Source: an uncultured Lachnospiraceae bacterium (GTDB lineage Bacteria > Bacillota > Clostridia > Lachnospirales > Lachnospiraceae). From it: a DNA stretch of 6,726 nucleotides. Where the stretch lies: positions 1 to 6,726 of the forward strand of contig CAJOQZ010000336.1 in the NCBI GenBank assembly GCA_905236585.1, read 5' to 3'. The position numbers and the translations under genes were made by a program. The notes beneath the pieces were generated by a model. The model did not search any database. It was not told the DNA's origin and was given only the letters and a program-made list of their open reading frames with translations. Shown one piece after another: positions 1-5,518 of this stretch (the stretch's first letter is position 1; each line of letters begins with the position of its first letter).

Positions 1-218
1 CATTTTACCGCGACGCCGTATTTTTTCGTTGCCTCCGACGCGTCAACCGTAATCTGATCGTCGGTATCATTGCGCATTTTCAAACCAAGGTCATAGTATT
101 CCGTTTTCAAATCAACAAACGGCAGAAGCAGTTCGTCCTTGATGATCTGCCATAAGATCCGCGTCATTTCGTCGCCGTCCATCTCAACAAGGGGCGTCGT
201 CATTTGAATTTTTGTCAT
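1..218 (-). CDS. icd: NADP-dependent isocitrate dehydrogenase, N-terminal part (cut by window edge)
   Basis: Oxidatively decarboxylates isocitrate to 2-oxoglutarate with NADP+ in the cytoplasm (TCA cycle and glutamate supply). Only the first 72 codons are present; the 3' part lies beyond base 1. I translated it by eye: it starts MTKIQMTTPLVEMDGDEMTR and continues through ILWQ, a YYDLGL segment, a TDDQ(I/V)TVD segment and KKYGVAVK. The VEMDGDEMTRI block and the YxDLGLxxRxxTDDQ spacing are those of the eukaryote-like homodimeric NADP-IDH family (as in mammalian IDH1/IDH2), not the E. coli Icd type. The ATG at 216-218 is supported by an AGGAG ribosome binding site at 226-230, 7 nt upstream. The gene lies directly behind the galE terminator, with under 20 nt between the U-tract and its ribosome binding site, so no separate promoter fits in that gap. 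It may be reached by read-through or by a promoter inside the galE 3' end. Family call is firm; completeness cannot be judged. Confidence 0.93.
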   Translation of the reverse strand, partial: MTKIQMTTPLVEMDGDEMTRILWQIIKDELLLPFVDLKTEYYDLGLKMRNDTDDQITVDASEATKKYGVAVK

Positions 219-237
219 ATCGTTTCTCCTGTGTCTT

Positions 238-278
238 AAATAATAAGAAACGGGCACACGTACGAAACGTGCCGCCCG
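238..278 (-). terminator. Intrinsic terminator after galE
   Basis: Read on the minus strand, CGGGC (274-278) pairs with GCCCG (251-255). After a small internal loop, five more pairs form between 267-271 and 257-261 around a 5-nt loop. A T-rich run TTTCTTATTATTT (238-250) follows at once. It sits 15 nt after the galE stop, so it most likely ends the infC-rpmI-rplT-galE transcript. The U-tract is interrupted, so it may be leaky, and read-through would enter icd. Confidence 0.7.
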
Positions 279-292
279 TCTGATTCGTTCAT

Positions 293-1309
293 TTAATCGT
301 CATAACCGTTCGGATTATTCTTCTGCCAGCGCCACGAGTCTTCGCACATTTCACGAATCCCGTTCTCGGCAACCCATCCGAGTTCTTCTTTTGCTTTCGA
401 CGCATCCGCGTAATTCTCGGCAATGTCGCCCGCACGACGCGGTTTGATCTCATAGGGGATCGTAACGCCGGTCGCCTCTTCGAAATTCTTCACGATATCA
501 AGAACGCTGTAGCCGACTCCCGTTCCGAGATTATAGACGGCAAGCCCGCAGTTTTCTTTTATCTTATCGAGAGCCTTCACATGTCCGACGGCAAGATCCA
601 CCACATGAATGTAATCCCGCACGCCCGTTCCGTCCGGCGTGTCGTAGTCGTTGCCGAATACGCCGAGTTTCTCTAATTTACCGACCGCAACCTGCGTAAT
701 ATACGGCATCAGATTGTTCGGAATGCCGTTCGGATTCTCGCCGATCTTCCCGCTCTTATGGGCGCCGATCGGATTGAAATACCGAAGCAGGATGACGTTC
801 CAGTCATTATCCGCTTTTTGCAGGTCGGATAAAATCTGCTCCAGCATCCACTTCGTCCAGCCGTACGGATTCGTGCAAAATCCCTTCGGCGTATCCTCGG
901 TCACCGGCACTTCTTCCGGCGTACCGTATACGGTTGAAGACGAGGAGAAAATGATGTTCTTGCATCCATGCTTCCTCATCACGTCGAACAGGATAAGGGA
1001 GCCGGAAATGTTGTTCTCATAGTATTCCCACGGCTTCGCCACCGACTCGCCGACCGCCTTCAGCCCCGCGAAATGGATGCACGCGGTAAGGTTCTCTTTT
1101 GCAAAAATATCTTCGAGCGCAGCCCTGTCGCGAATATCCGCCCGATAAAATGTCAGATCCTTGCCTGTGATCTCGCGCACGCGATCCAATGACTTTTCGC
1201 TTGCATTGGATAAATTGTCCAAAACAACCACATCATAACCTGCGTTAAGAAGTTCCACACAGGTATGACTGCCGATATACCCGGCTCCGCCGGTCACCAA
1301 AACAGCCAT
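293..1309 (-). CDS. galE: UDP-glucose 4-epimerase
   Basis: Interconverts UDP-glucose and UDP-galactose with tightly bound NAD+ (Leloir pathway; precursor supply for cell-surface glycans), cytoplasmic. At 338 residues it has the same length as E. coli GalE. It has the N-terminal Rossmann motif GGAGYIGS (7-14), D31-N32 at the end of beta2 for NAD ribose, the SSSSTVYG segment with S124, and the catalytic YxxxK pair Y149/K153 (NPYGWTK). It also has the RYFNPIGAH substrate loop (176-184) and the C-terminal RRAGD motif (291-295). This is an extended SDR enzyme with intact catalytic residues. Position 299, the E. coli Tyr299 substrate gatekeeper, appears to be Asn here, which may allow UDP-GlcNAc/GalNAc as well (inference from a hand alignment). 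The ATG (1307-1309) follows the rplT stop TAA with no base between; the ribosome binding site AAGGTGG (1315-1321) lies inside the rplT 3' end. Translational coupling to rplT is therefore likely. Last gene of the operon, before a terminator. Confidence 0.97.
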   Translation of the reverse strand: MAVLVTGGAGYIGSHTCVELLNAGYDVVVLDNLSNASEKSLDRVREITGKDLTFYRADIRDRAALEDIFAKENLTACIHFAGLKAVGESVAKPWEYYENNISGSLILFDVMRKHGCKNIIFSSSSTVYGTPEEVPVTEDTPKGFCTNPYGWTKWMLEQILSDLQKADNDWNVILLRYFNPIGAHKSGKIGENPNGIPNNLMPYITQVAVGKLEKLGVFGNDYDTPDGTGVRDYIHVVDLAVGHVKALDKIKENCGLAVYNLGTGVGYSVLDIVKNFEEATGVTIPYEIKPRRAGDIAENYADASKAKEELGWVAENGIREMCEDSWRWQKNNPNGYDD

Positions 1310-1666
1310 TTATGCCACCTTGCTTTTCGCTAATTCACATAATTCCTTGAATCCGTTCGCGTCGGAAACGGCAATCTCAGAAAGAATCTTGCGGTTCATC
1401 TCGATCCCCGCCAACTTCAACCCATACATCAACCTGCTGTATGAAAGTCCGTTCAGACGCGCCGCTGCGTTGATACGGGTAATCCAAAGTCTGCGAAAAT
1501 CTCTCTTCCTCTGCTTACGTCCCGCATAGGATGATGCAAGCGCGCGCATCACCGACTGCTTTGCAATGCGATACTGCTTCGAACGTGCGCCGCGATAACC
1601 CTTTGCCAACTTCAATACTCTGTTATGTCTCTTCTTTGCGTTCAGACCGCCTTTAATTCTTGCCAT
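1310..1666 (-). CDS. rplT: 50S ribosomal protein L20
   Basis: Binds 23S rRNA domain II early in large-subunit assembly. The product has 118 residues, the usual length for L20, starting MARIKGGLNAKKRHN. The basic N-terminal tail, KGYRGARSKQYR and the RKRDFRRLWITRINAAAR block are L20 signatures, followed by the conserved C-terminal globular part (LNGLSYSRLMYGLKLAGI). In Bacillota and Proteobacteria L20 also represses its own operon by binding an mRNA site that mimics its rRNA site; the leader at 2436-2586 is the likely target here. The ATG at 1664-1666 is preceded by AGGAGG (1673-1678) with good spacing. It lies 31 nt after rpmI, and its stop codon abuts the galE start. Confidence 0.99.
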   Translation of the reverse strand: MARIKGGLNAKKRHNRVLKLAKGYRGARSKQYRIAKQSVMRALASSYAGRKQRKRDFRRLWITRINAAARLNGLSYSRLMYGLKLAGIEMNRKILSEIAVSDANGFKELCELAKSKVA

Positions 1667-1697
1667 GATAAACCTCCTATCCTAACTTAAGCGCCGC

Positions 1698-1895
1698 TTA
1701 CAGATACGGCAGCACCTTCTTCATGTTCTTAACATTCGTCTCATCCGTGATTGCGGACTGGCGCAGATTTCTCTTGCGCTTCGTCGTCTTCTTCGTTAAG
1801 ATGTGGCTTTTATAGGCTTTGTTTCTTTTTAATTTACCGGTTCCCGTTACCGAAAAACGCTTTGCAGCGGCTCTCTTTGTCTTCATCTTAGGCAT
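1698..1895 (-). CDS. rpmI: 50S ribosomal protein L35
   Basis: Small basic protein of the large ribosomal subunit. The 65 residues match the usual length, starting MPKMKTKRAAAKRFSVTGTG. The family pattern is clear: the KMKTxxAAAKRF start, the GKLKRNKAYKSHILTKK(T/S) middle and the KRxLR segment, ending KKVLPYL. It lies between infC (30 nt upstream) and rplT (31 nt downstream) in the conserved IF3-L35-L20 order. The ATG (1893-1895) has a consensus AAGGAGG (1904-1910) 8 nt upstream, so the start is secure. Confidence 0.99.
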   Translation of the reverse strand: MPKMKTKRAAAKRFSVTGTGKLKRNKAYKSHILTKKTTKRKRNLRQSAITDETNVKNMKKVLPYL

Positions 1896-1925
1896 GATCG
1901 CATCCTCCTTTGCTCGCTCTTGCTA

Positions 1926-2435
1926 TTAACTCTTCTTCTCCGACAGCACCATGCTGATAGTGCGCCCTTCCTGCTTGGAAGGCTTTTCAATTACCGCCAC
2001 ATCCGAAAGCGCTTCGGCAAAATCGTCCAAAACATGACGCGTCTCCTTGATATGCGCCATCTCCCGTCCGCGGAAACGCAAGGTAATCTTGACCTTGTTG
2101 CCTTTTGCCAAAAATTTCTTCGCGGCATTCATTTTCGTGTTCAAATCGTTAGCCTCAATGTTGGGCGACATACGGATCTCTTTGATCTCAATGGTCTTCT
2201 GCTTTTTCTTAGCCTCTTTTTCCTTGCGCACCAACTCGTACCGATACTTGCCATAGTCGATAATCTTGCAGACCGGCGGCTTCGCACCCGGTGCGACCAT
2301 AACCAGATCCAACTCTTCTTCTTCGGCGATCTTCATCGCTTCCTGCGACGACATGATGCCCAACTGCTCTCCATGCGAACCGATCAGGCGGATCTCCCGC
2401 TCACGGATCTGTTCGTTGATCTTCTGACTGCTAAT
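1926..2435 (-). CDS. infC: Translation initiation factor IF-3, ATT start codon
   Basis: Binds the 30S subunit, prevents 50S joining and checks start-codon and initiator-tRNA choice. I place the start at the ATT at 2433-2435, giving 169 residues with the first codon read as fMet, then SSQKINEQIREREIRLIG. Support: AGGAGG at 2443-2448 lies exactly 7 nt upstream, family alignment puts the protein start just before KINEQIR, and infC in many bacteria uses a rare ATT/ATA/ATC start so that IF-3 limits its own synthesis. The in-frame GTG at 2484-2486 would place the start inside a terminator hairpin and translate through the ribosome binding site. Both domains are present: the N-domain with the PPVCKIIDYGKYRYE signature, a lysine-rich linker (KEKEAKKKQK), and the C-domain with KEIRMSPNI, KITLRFRGREMAH and the C-terminal EGRTISMVL. 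It is the first gene of the operon, downstream of a regulated leader. Confidence 0.97.
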   Translation of the reverse strand: MSSQKINEQIREREIRLIGSHGEQLGIMSSQEAMKIAEEEELDLVMVAPGAKPPVCKIIDYGKYRYELVRKEKEAKKKQKTIEIKEIRMSPNIEANDLNTKMNAAKKFLAKGNKVKITLRFRGREMAHIKETRHVLDDFAEALSDVAVIEKPSKQEGRTISMVLSEKKS

Positions 2436-2442
2436 GACGACA

Positions 2443-2448
2443 CCTCCT
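2443..2448 (-). promoter_or_regulatory. infC ribosome binding site (decides the ATT start)
   Basis: AGGAGG is followed after 7 nt (TGTCGTC) by ATT. No ATG or GTG in frame lies at useful spacing, so this site fixes the non-standard infC start. It lies just downstream of the attenuator U-tract and stays outside the terminator stem, so control appears to act on transcription rather than by hiding this site. Confidence 0.88.
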
Positions 2449-2450
2449 GA

Positions 2451-2487
2451 ATATATAAAGAAAGCGGATTGCGCAAAACAATCCACT
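2451..2487 (-). terminator. Leader attenuator terminator upstream of infC
   Basis: On the minus strand AGTGGATTG (2479-2487) pairs with CAATCCGCT (2463-2471) around the 7-nt loop TTTTGCG, giving 9 pairs including one G-T wobble. TTCTTTATATAT (2451-2462) follows. Its place between a strong promoter and the first gene of the operon marks it as an attenuator rather than an end-of-operon terminator. Confidence 0.8.
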
Positions 2488-2592
2488 AAAATTCAACATA
2501 CGAAACGATAACCCGTATTACCGTATGAACGCTAAGTCGCTTCTGTCGCGCTTAGGTGAGAGTGGAATGCTCTGCTTGCTACAACGCTATTA

Positions 2593-2621
2593 TTTATAGC
2601 ATATCAAAACGCTTAAGTCAA
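2593..2621 (-). promoter_or_regulatory. Sigma70-type promoter of the infC-rpmI-rplT-galE operon
   Basis: The -35 is TTGACT (2616-2621), followed by a 17-bp spacer and the -10 TATAAA (2593-2598). A TG sits one base before the -10 (TGC-TATAAA), making it an extended -10. The start point is expected near 2585-2587. The flank upstream of the -35 is T-rich. This is close to consensus, as expected for a growth-linked ribosomal operon. Confidence 0.9.
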
Positions 2622-2674
2622 GAGAAAAATCAGGTCTTGTACCATAATCCATTTTCATCCAATCCTGCCTTGGG

Positions 2675-2728
2675 AACAAATAACTCTCCGTCTTCGACGG
2701 CAAAAATGCCTTAACCTCAGACGGAGAA
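2675..2728 (-). terminator. Terminator closing the kinase operon
   Basis: On the minus strand TCTCCGTCT (2719-2727) pairs with AGACGGAGA (2685-2693), 9 perfect pairs with a possible extra wobble at the base. The interior holds a small GGCA-TTTT-TGCC hairpin. The T-rich TTATTTGTT (2675-2683) follows. It lies 40 nt after the kinase stop and 53 bp before the infC -35 box, so it most likely insulates the two operons. The large interior loop and mixed T-tract make it less canonical than a simple hairpin. Confidence 0.65.
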
Positions 2729-2767
2729 GTGTTTGTTCTCAACACAAAATTTGATTTCTCGTGCCGG

Positions 2768-5482
2768 TCATTCCATCCCGCTCTCTTTGATTCGGTCAGC
2801 GATATTGCGATATGCGGATAAGAACTTCTCATGGTTTTCATTGATATAAGCGATATCCTCATTTTCCGCAGCATCTTCTAACGCTTTCGCCTGGTCGGAC
2901 AGCGCCTTGGCTCCGATCATTTTGGTATTGCTTTTTAAGGCATGCGCCTTGACCTCATACTCATGCCAGTTCCCTTTCTCGAACAGTGCCTCCGCCTCGT
3001 TTAGTTTTTCATCGACAGATGATATAAACTGGGTCAATATTTCAAAATACAGTTCTTCGCTGCCGGCGCAGTATTTCAACCCTGCCTGCGTATCAATGCC
3101 ATAAGAAGCAAGCATCATGCGGTCATATGCCTTTGCGTTTTGCGCCGCTTCTTCGCCCTTTTGCTTTGCCGCTTTTTGGGAATCATCCGTATCATCTTCC
3201 ACCGGAAACTCCAAAATATCTCCGTTTTCTTCGTAATACTCCATCATCTTCATTTCCTCCTTGTCTTTTGTTTTTTCCTCATAAGCCGTATTCGGCAGAT
3301 ATTCCCTTAGTTTATGCACCAGTTCCTTTACCTCGATCGGCTTAGACAGATAATCCTTAAATCCCGCATCAAGATATCCTTCCTTTGCACCGAGCACAGC
3401 ATTCGCCGTCAGCGCGATCATTGCCGTGTCGTCCGGTATCAATTCCTGTTCTTTCAGCCGTACTAAAGTTTCCATGCCGTCCATCCCCGGCATCATATGA
3501 TCTAAAAATACAATATCGTAATGCTTCTGCCGCATCTGTTCGATGGTCTCCTCGCCGGATGCTGCCGTATCCGGTTTGATCTGGCACAGTTTCAGCAAAT
3601 TCTGTGCAACTTTCAGATTCATTTCGTTGTCGTCTACGACAAGCACCCTCGCAGACGGCGCATTAAGCAGCGTGTCCATTTCTTTCTTGCGAACGCTTTC
3701 TTTTAAGCGCATTTCATAATCGCCGATCGGCGTCTCATCCGCGATCTGCTGATACACAACAAACGAAAACTCCGACCCTTCTCCGTAAACGCTCTCCAGT
3801 TGAAGTTTGCTGTCCATCATCCCAAGCAGGCTTGTCACGATCGACATCCCAAGCCCCGTTCCCTCGATGCTGTGATTTTTCACCTCGTCCAGCCGCCCGA
3901 AGGATTCGAACATCTTTTCCTTGTCTTCTTTGCGGATACCGATCCCGGTGTCCTTTACCGACACAAAAATACCCGCTTTTTCATCCGTCTTGTCCTTAAG
4001 GCGTATGCTAAGGGCAACAGAGCCTCTGTCTGTATATTTGACCGCATTCGTAAGGAGATTCATAATTATCTGCGAAAAACGGACGTCGTCTCCGATAAGC
4101 GCACACGGCAACGCTTCGTCCACATTCAAGATAAACGCAAGCCCCTTCGCATCCGCCCTCTGCATAATAGAGTGTACCAGATCATTGATAAAGGACGCCG
4201 TATCATAGCGGACCGGTATGATCTCCATCTTGCCGTCCTCAATTTTGGAAAAATCAAGGATGCTGTTGATCAGGGAAAGCAGCGTATTCCCCGCAGAATC
4301 GATACTTTCCGCATAAGAAAGGATATCCTCGTCTTCCGTCTCCCGCAGGATCATTTCATTCATTCCCAGCACCGCATTGATCGGTGTACGGATCTCATGC
4401 GACATCTGCGCAAGAAAACGGCTTTTTGCATGGCTGGCAATCTCATATTTTGCAACCGCTTCCACTTCTTCCGTAACATCCACATAGACGCACATATAGC
4501 AGAAGACCTCGCCGAAATTGTCCTTGACCGCATTCACCCTTACGGAAAATGCCTTTGTATGATATTTGTTCCACAGCCGCGTCATATAAATATCATCTAC
4601 AGATAAACGAAGCATCTCCGCTGCTTCTTCCGCCGTAATATCAAAAAAATCCTCCAGACGGTTCATATCCGTCTTTCGCATTTTTGCGTATTTCTTGGAA
4701 TAGCGGTTCATGACAGCTATCTGCTTGTCGATATCCAGCACAAGCACGCCCGCTTCAATCAGATCAAATAATTCATTTCGGATATTTCCGACACGGATGT
4801 CAAAGAATCCCAACAGGGTCGCGCCATACCACATAACGATGGCGCATAACGCCACCCCGATGCCCGAAGTAGAAACCGCCGGCTTGCCGATCGCCGGAAG
4901 AAGCGTATCGGGAATGCAGAAAAAGAGCATAATAAAATTTGCGCCGAACACATAGAAAAAGAAACTTTGGAACCGCCTGATCCGGGTATTTTTCCACCAT
5001 ACGATTCCAAAAGAAAAAAGAATCAAAAAGGTAAACAGGATATACCATCCATGAAAAGCGCGGTTAAACGCCCCTTCCGGGTCGGCAACCCATGTGGTCC
5101 AGTCTTTTTCCCGTATAAACCGATTGACGCCCGCTTGTGAAAATATCAGATAGTCCGCCGTCCCCATGAGGACAGACGCCGTTTTTACGATTCTTGCAAT
5201 TGTTGTTTGCACGCCGGAGATATCCAAAATCAGAAATGTTTCCGTCGCTAAAAAGGCGACAATTCCGATATCGCCCGCTTTACGGAAACTGTCGCAAAGT
5301 GCAAAATCGCCGGAAAAACCGATCAGACCGAAAAAGATGCACCAGATCGCCGCGAAATTACCGATCAAAAAAATATAGATGCGGATGTTGCCGGAAGCCT
5401 CCTTGTTCCTAACTAAAAATGATATGCCGCAGACGGCGGCAACCGTTCCTAATACAAGCAACATGCAGTTAATGAGCCACAT
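2768..5482 (-). CDS. Membrane hybrid sensor histidine kinase (7TM-PAS-DHp-CA-REC-Hpt)
   Basis: A 904-residue multi-step phosphorelay kinase. The N-terminus has about seven hydrophobic segments (near 2-24, 35-57, 70-88, 98-115, 145-163, 172-190, 205-227), resembling the 7TM sensor region of some histidine kinases. It has no large extracellular domain, so the ligand is probably small, lipidic or within the membrane. A PAS-like segment follows (about 236-340, LIEAGVLVLDIDKQIAVMN). DHp carries the H-box SHEIRTPINAVLGM with H362. CA has the N-box NLLTNAVKYT (N479), G1 DTGIGI (511-516) and G2 GTGLGM (541-546). REC (about 612-730) has D617/D618, phosphoacceptor D661 (FLDHMMPGMDG), T692 and K714. An acidic, low-complexity linker (732-785) leads to Hpt with H847 (AHALKSNTKMIGAKAL). 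All phosphotransfer residues are present, so the relay H362-D661-H847 should work. It lies 36 nt after the HD-GYP regulator gene, the probable final acceptor. The ATG at 5480-5482 has GGAGG (5496-5500) at the longish distance of 13 nt; M7 is a possible alternative start. The signal sensed is unknown. Confidence 0.95.
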   Translation of the reverse strand: MWLINCMLLVLGTVAAVCGISFLVRNKEASGNIRIYIFLIGNFAAIWCIFFGLIGFSGDFALCDSFRKAGDIGIVAFLATETFLILDISGVQTTIARIVKTASVLMGTADYLIFSQAGVNRFIREKDWTTWVADPEGAFNRAFHGWYILFTFLILFSFGIVWWKNTRIRRFQSFFFYVFGANFIMLFFCIPDTLLPAIGKPAVSTSGIGVALCAIVMWYGATLLGFFDIRVGNIRNELFDLIEAGVLVLDIDKQIAVMNRYSKKYAKMRKTDMNRLEDFFDITAEEAAEMLRLSVDDIYMTRLWNKYHTKAFSVRVNAVKDNFGEVFCYMCVYVDVTEEVEAVAKYEIASHAKSRFLAQMSHEIRTPINAVLGMNEMILRETEDEDILSYAESIDSAGNTLLSLINSILDFSKIEDGKMEIIPVRYDTASFINDLVHSIMQRADAKGLAFILNVDEALPCALIGDDVRFSQIIMNLLTNAVKYTDRGSVALSIRLKDKTDEKAGIFVSVKDTGIGIRKEDKEKMFESFGRLDEVKNHSIEGTGLGMSIVTSLLGMMDSKLQLESVYGEGSEFSFVVYQQIADETPIGDYEMRLKESVRKKEMDTLLNAPSARVLVVDDNEMNLKVAQNLLKLCQIKPDTAASGEETIEQMRQKHYDIVFLDHMMPGMDGMETLVRLKEQELIPDDTAMIALTANAVLGAKEGYLDAGFKDYLSKPIEVKELVHKLREYLPNTAYEEKTKDKEEMKMMEYYEENGDILEFPVEDDTDDSQKAAKQKGEEAAQNAKAYDRMMLASYGIDTQAGLKYCAGSEELYFEILTQFISSVDEKLNEAEALFEKGNWHEYEVKAHALKSNTKMIGAKALSDQAKALEDAAENEDIAYINENHEKFLSAYRNIADRIKESGME
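3256..3262 (-). promoter_or_regulatory. Possible internal ribosome binding site before the Hpt domain
   Basis: Inside the kinase gene, AAGGAGG lies 8 nt before two in-frame ATG codons (M746 at 3245-3247, M747 at 3242-3244), with another ATG (M744) 2 nt away. A start at M746 would yield a 159-residue product made of the acidic linker plus Hpt with H847. The match to consensus is better than at the kinase's own start. Lys-Glu-Glu codons can make this motif by chance, so the site is only a candidate. Confidence 0.4.
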
Positions 5483-5518
5483 AATTATAAGATCTCCTCC
5501 CGAAACCTTTCTGCCGAC

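Larger units (their letters stand above)
2436..2586 (-). promoter_or_regulatory. infC-operon leader, L20-type attenuator
   Basis: About 150 nt of untranslated transcript separates the predicted start site (near 2586) from infC. In transcript order it holds four elements. First is GCATTCCACT (2561-2570). Second is a hairpin, CTAAGCGC pairing with GCG-A-CTTAG around a 7-nt loop (2532-2555). Third is CATACGG followed by AATACGG, either of which can pair with a downstream CGTATG (2496-2501). Fourth is a terminator hairpin (2463-2487) with a T-rich tail. The first element can pair with the terminator's 5' arm AGTGGATTG (2479-2487): six pairs, one mismatch, two pairs. That gives two exclusive folds, antiterminated and terminated. 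Established knowledge: the B. subtilis infC operon is controlled by L20 through transcription attenuation, and an L20 leader family is known in Bacillota. That this leader binds L20 is inferred from its position and architecture. Confidence 0.8.

Noticed and set aside
1920..2450. Plus-strand 176-codon open frame opposite infC
   Set aside because: Mirror of the highly conserved infC gene; Leu/Phe/Arg-rich composition typical of a shadow.
2436..2486. In-frame GTG at 2486 as the infC start
   Set aside because: It lies inside the attenuator stem, would translate through the AGGAGG site, and adds 17 residues absent from the IF-3 family.
2590..2874. Minus-strand 94-codon frame overlapping the kinase 3' end
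   Set aside because: It is out of frame with the kinase, runs through the kinase terminator and the infC promoter, and has no family resemblance.
3800..4606. Plus-strand 268-codon open frame opposite the kinase
   Set aside because: It is a reverse-strand shadow of the kinase DHp/CA region, rich in His/Arg/Ile as shadows usually are, with no recognisable domain.
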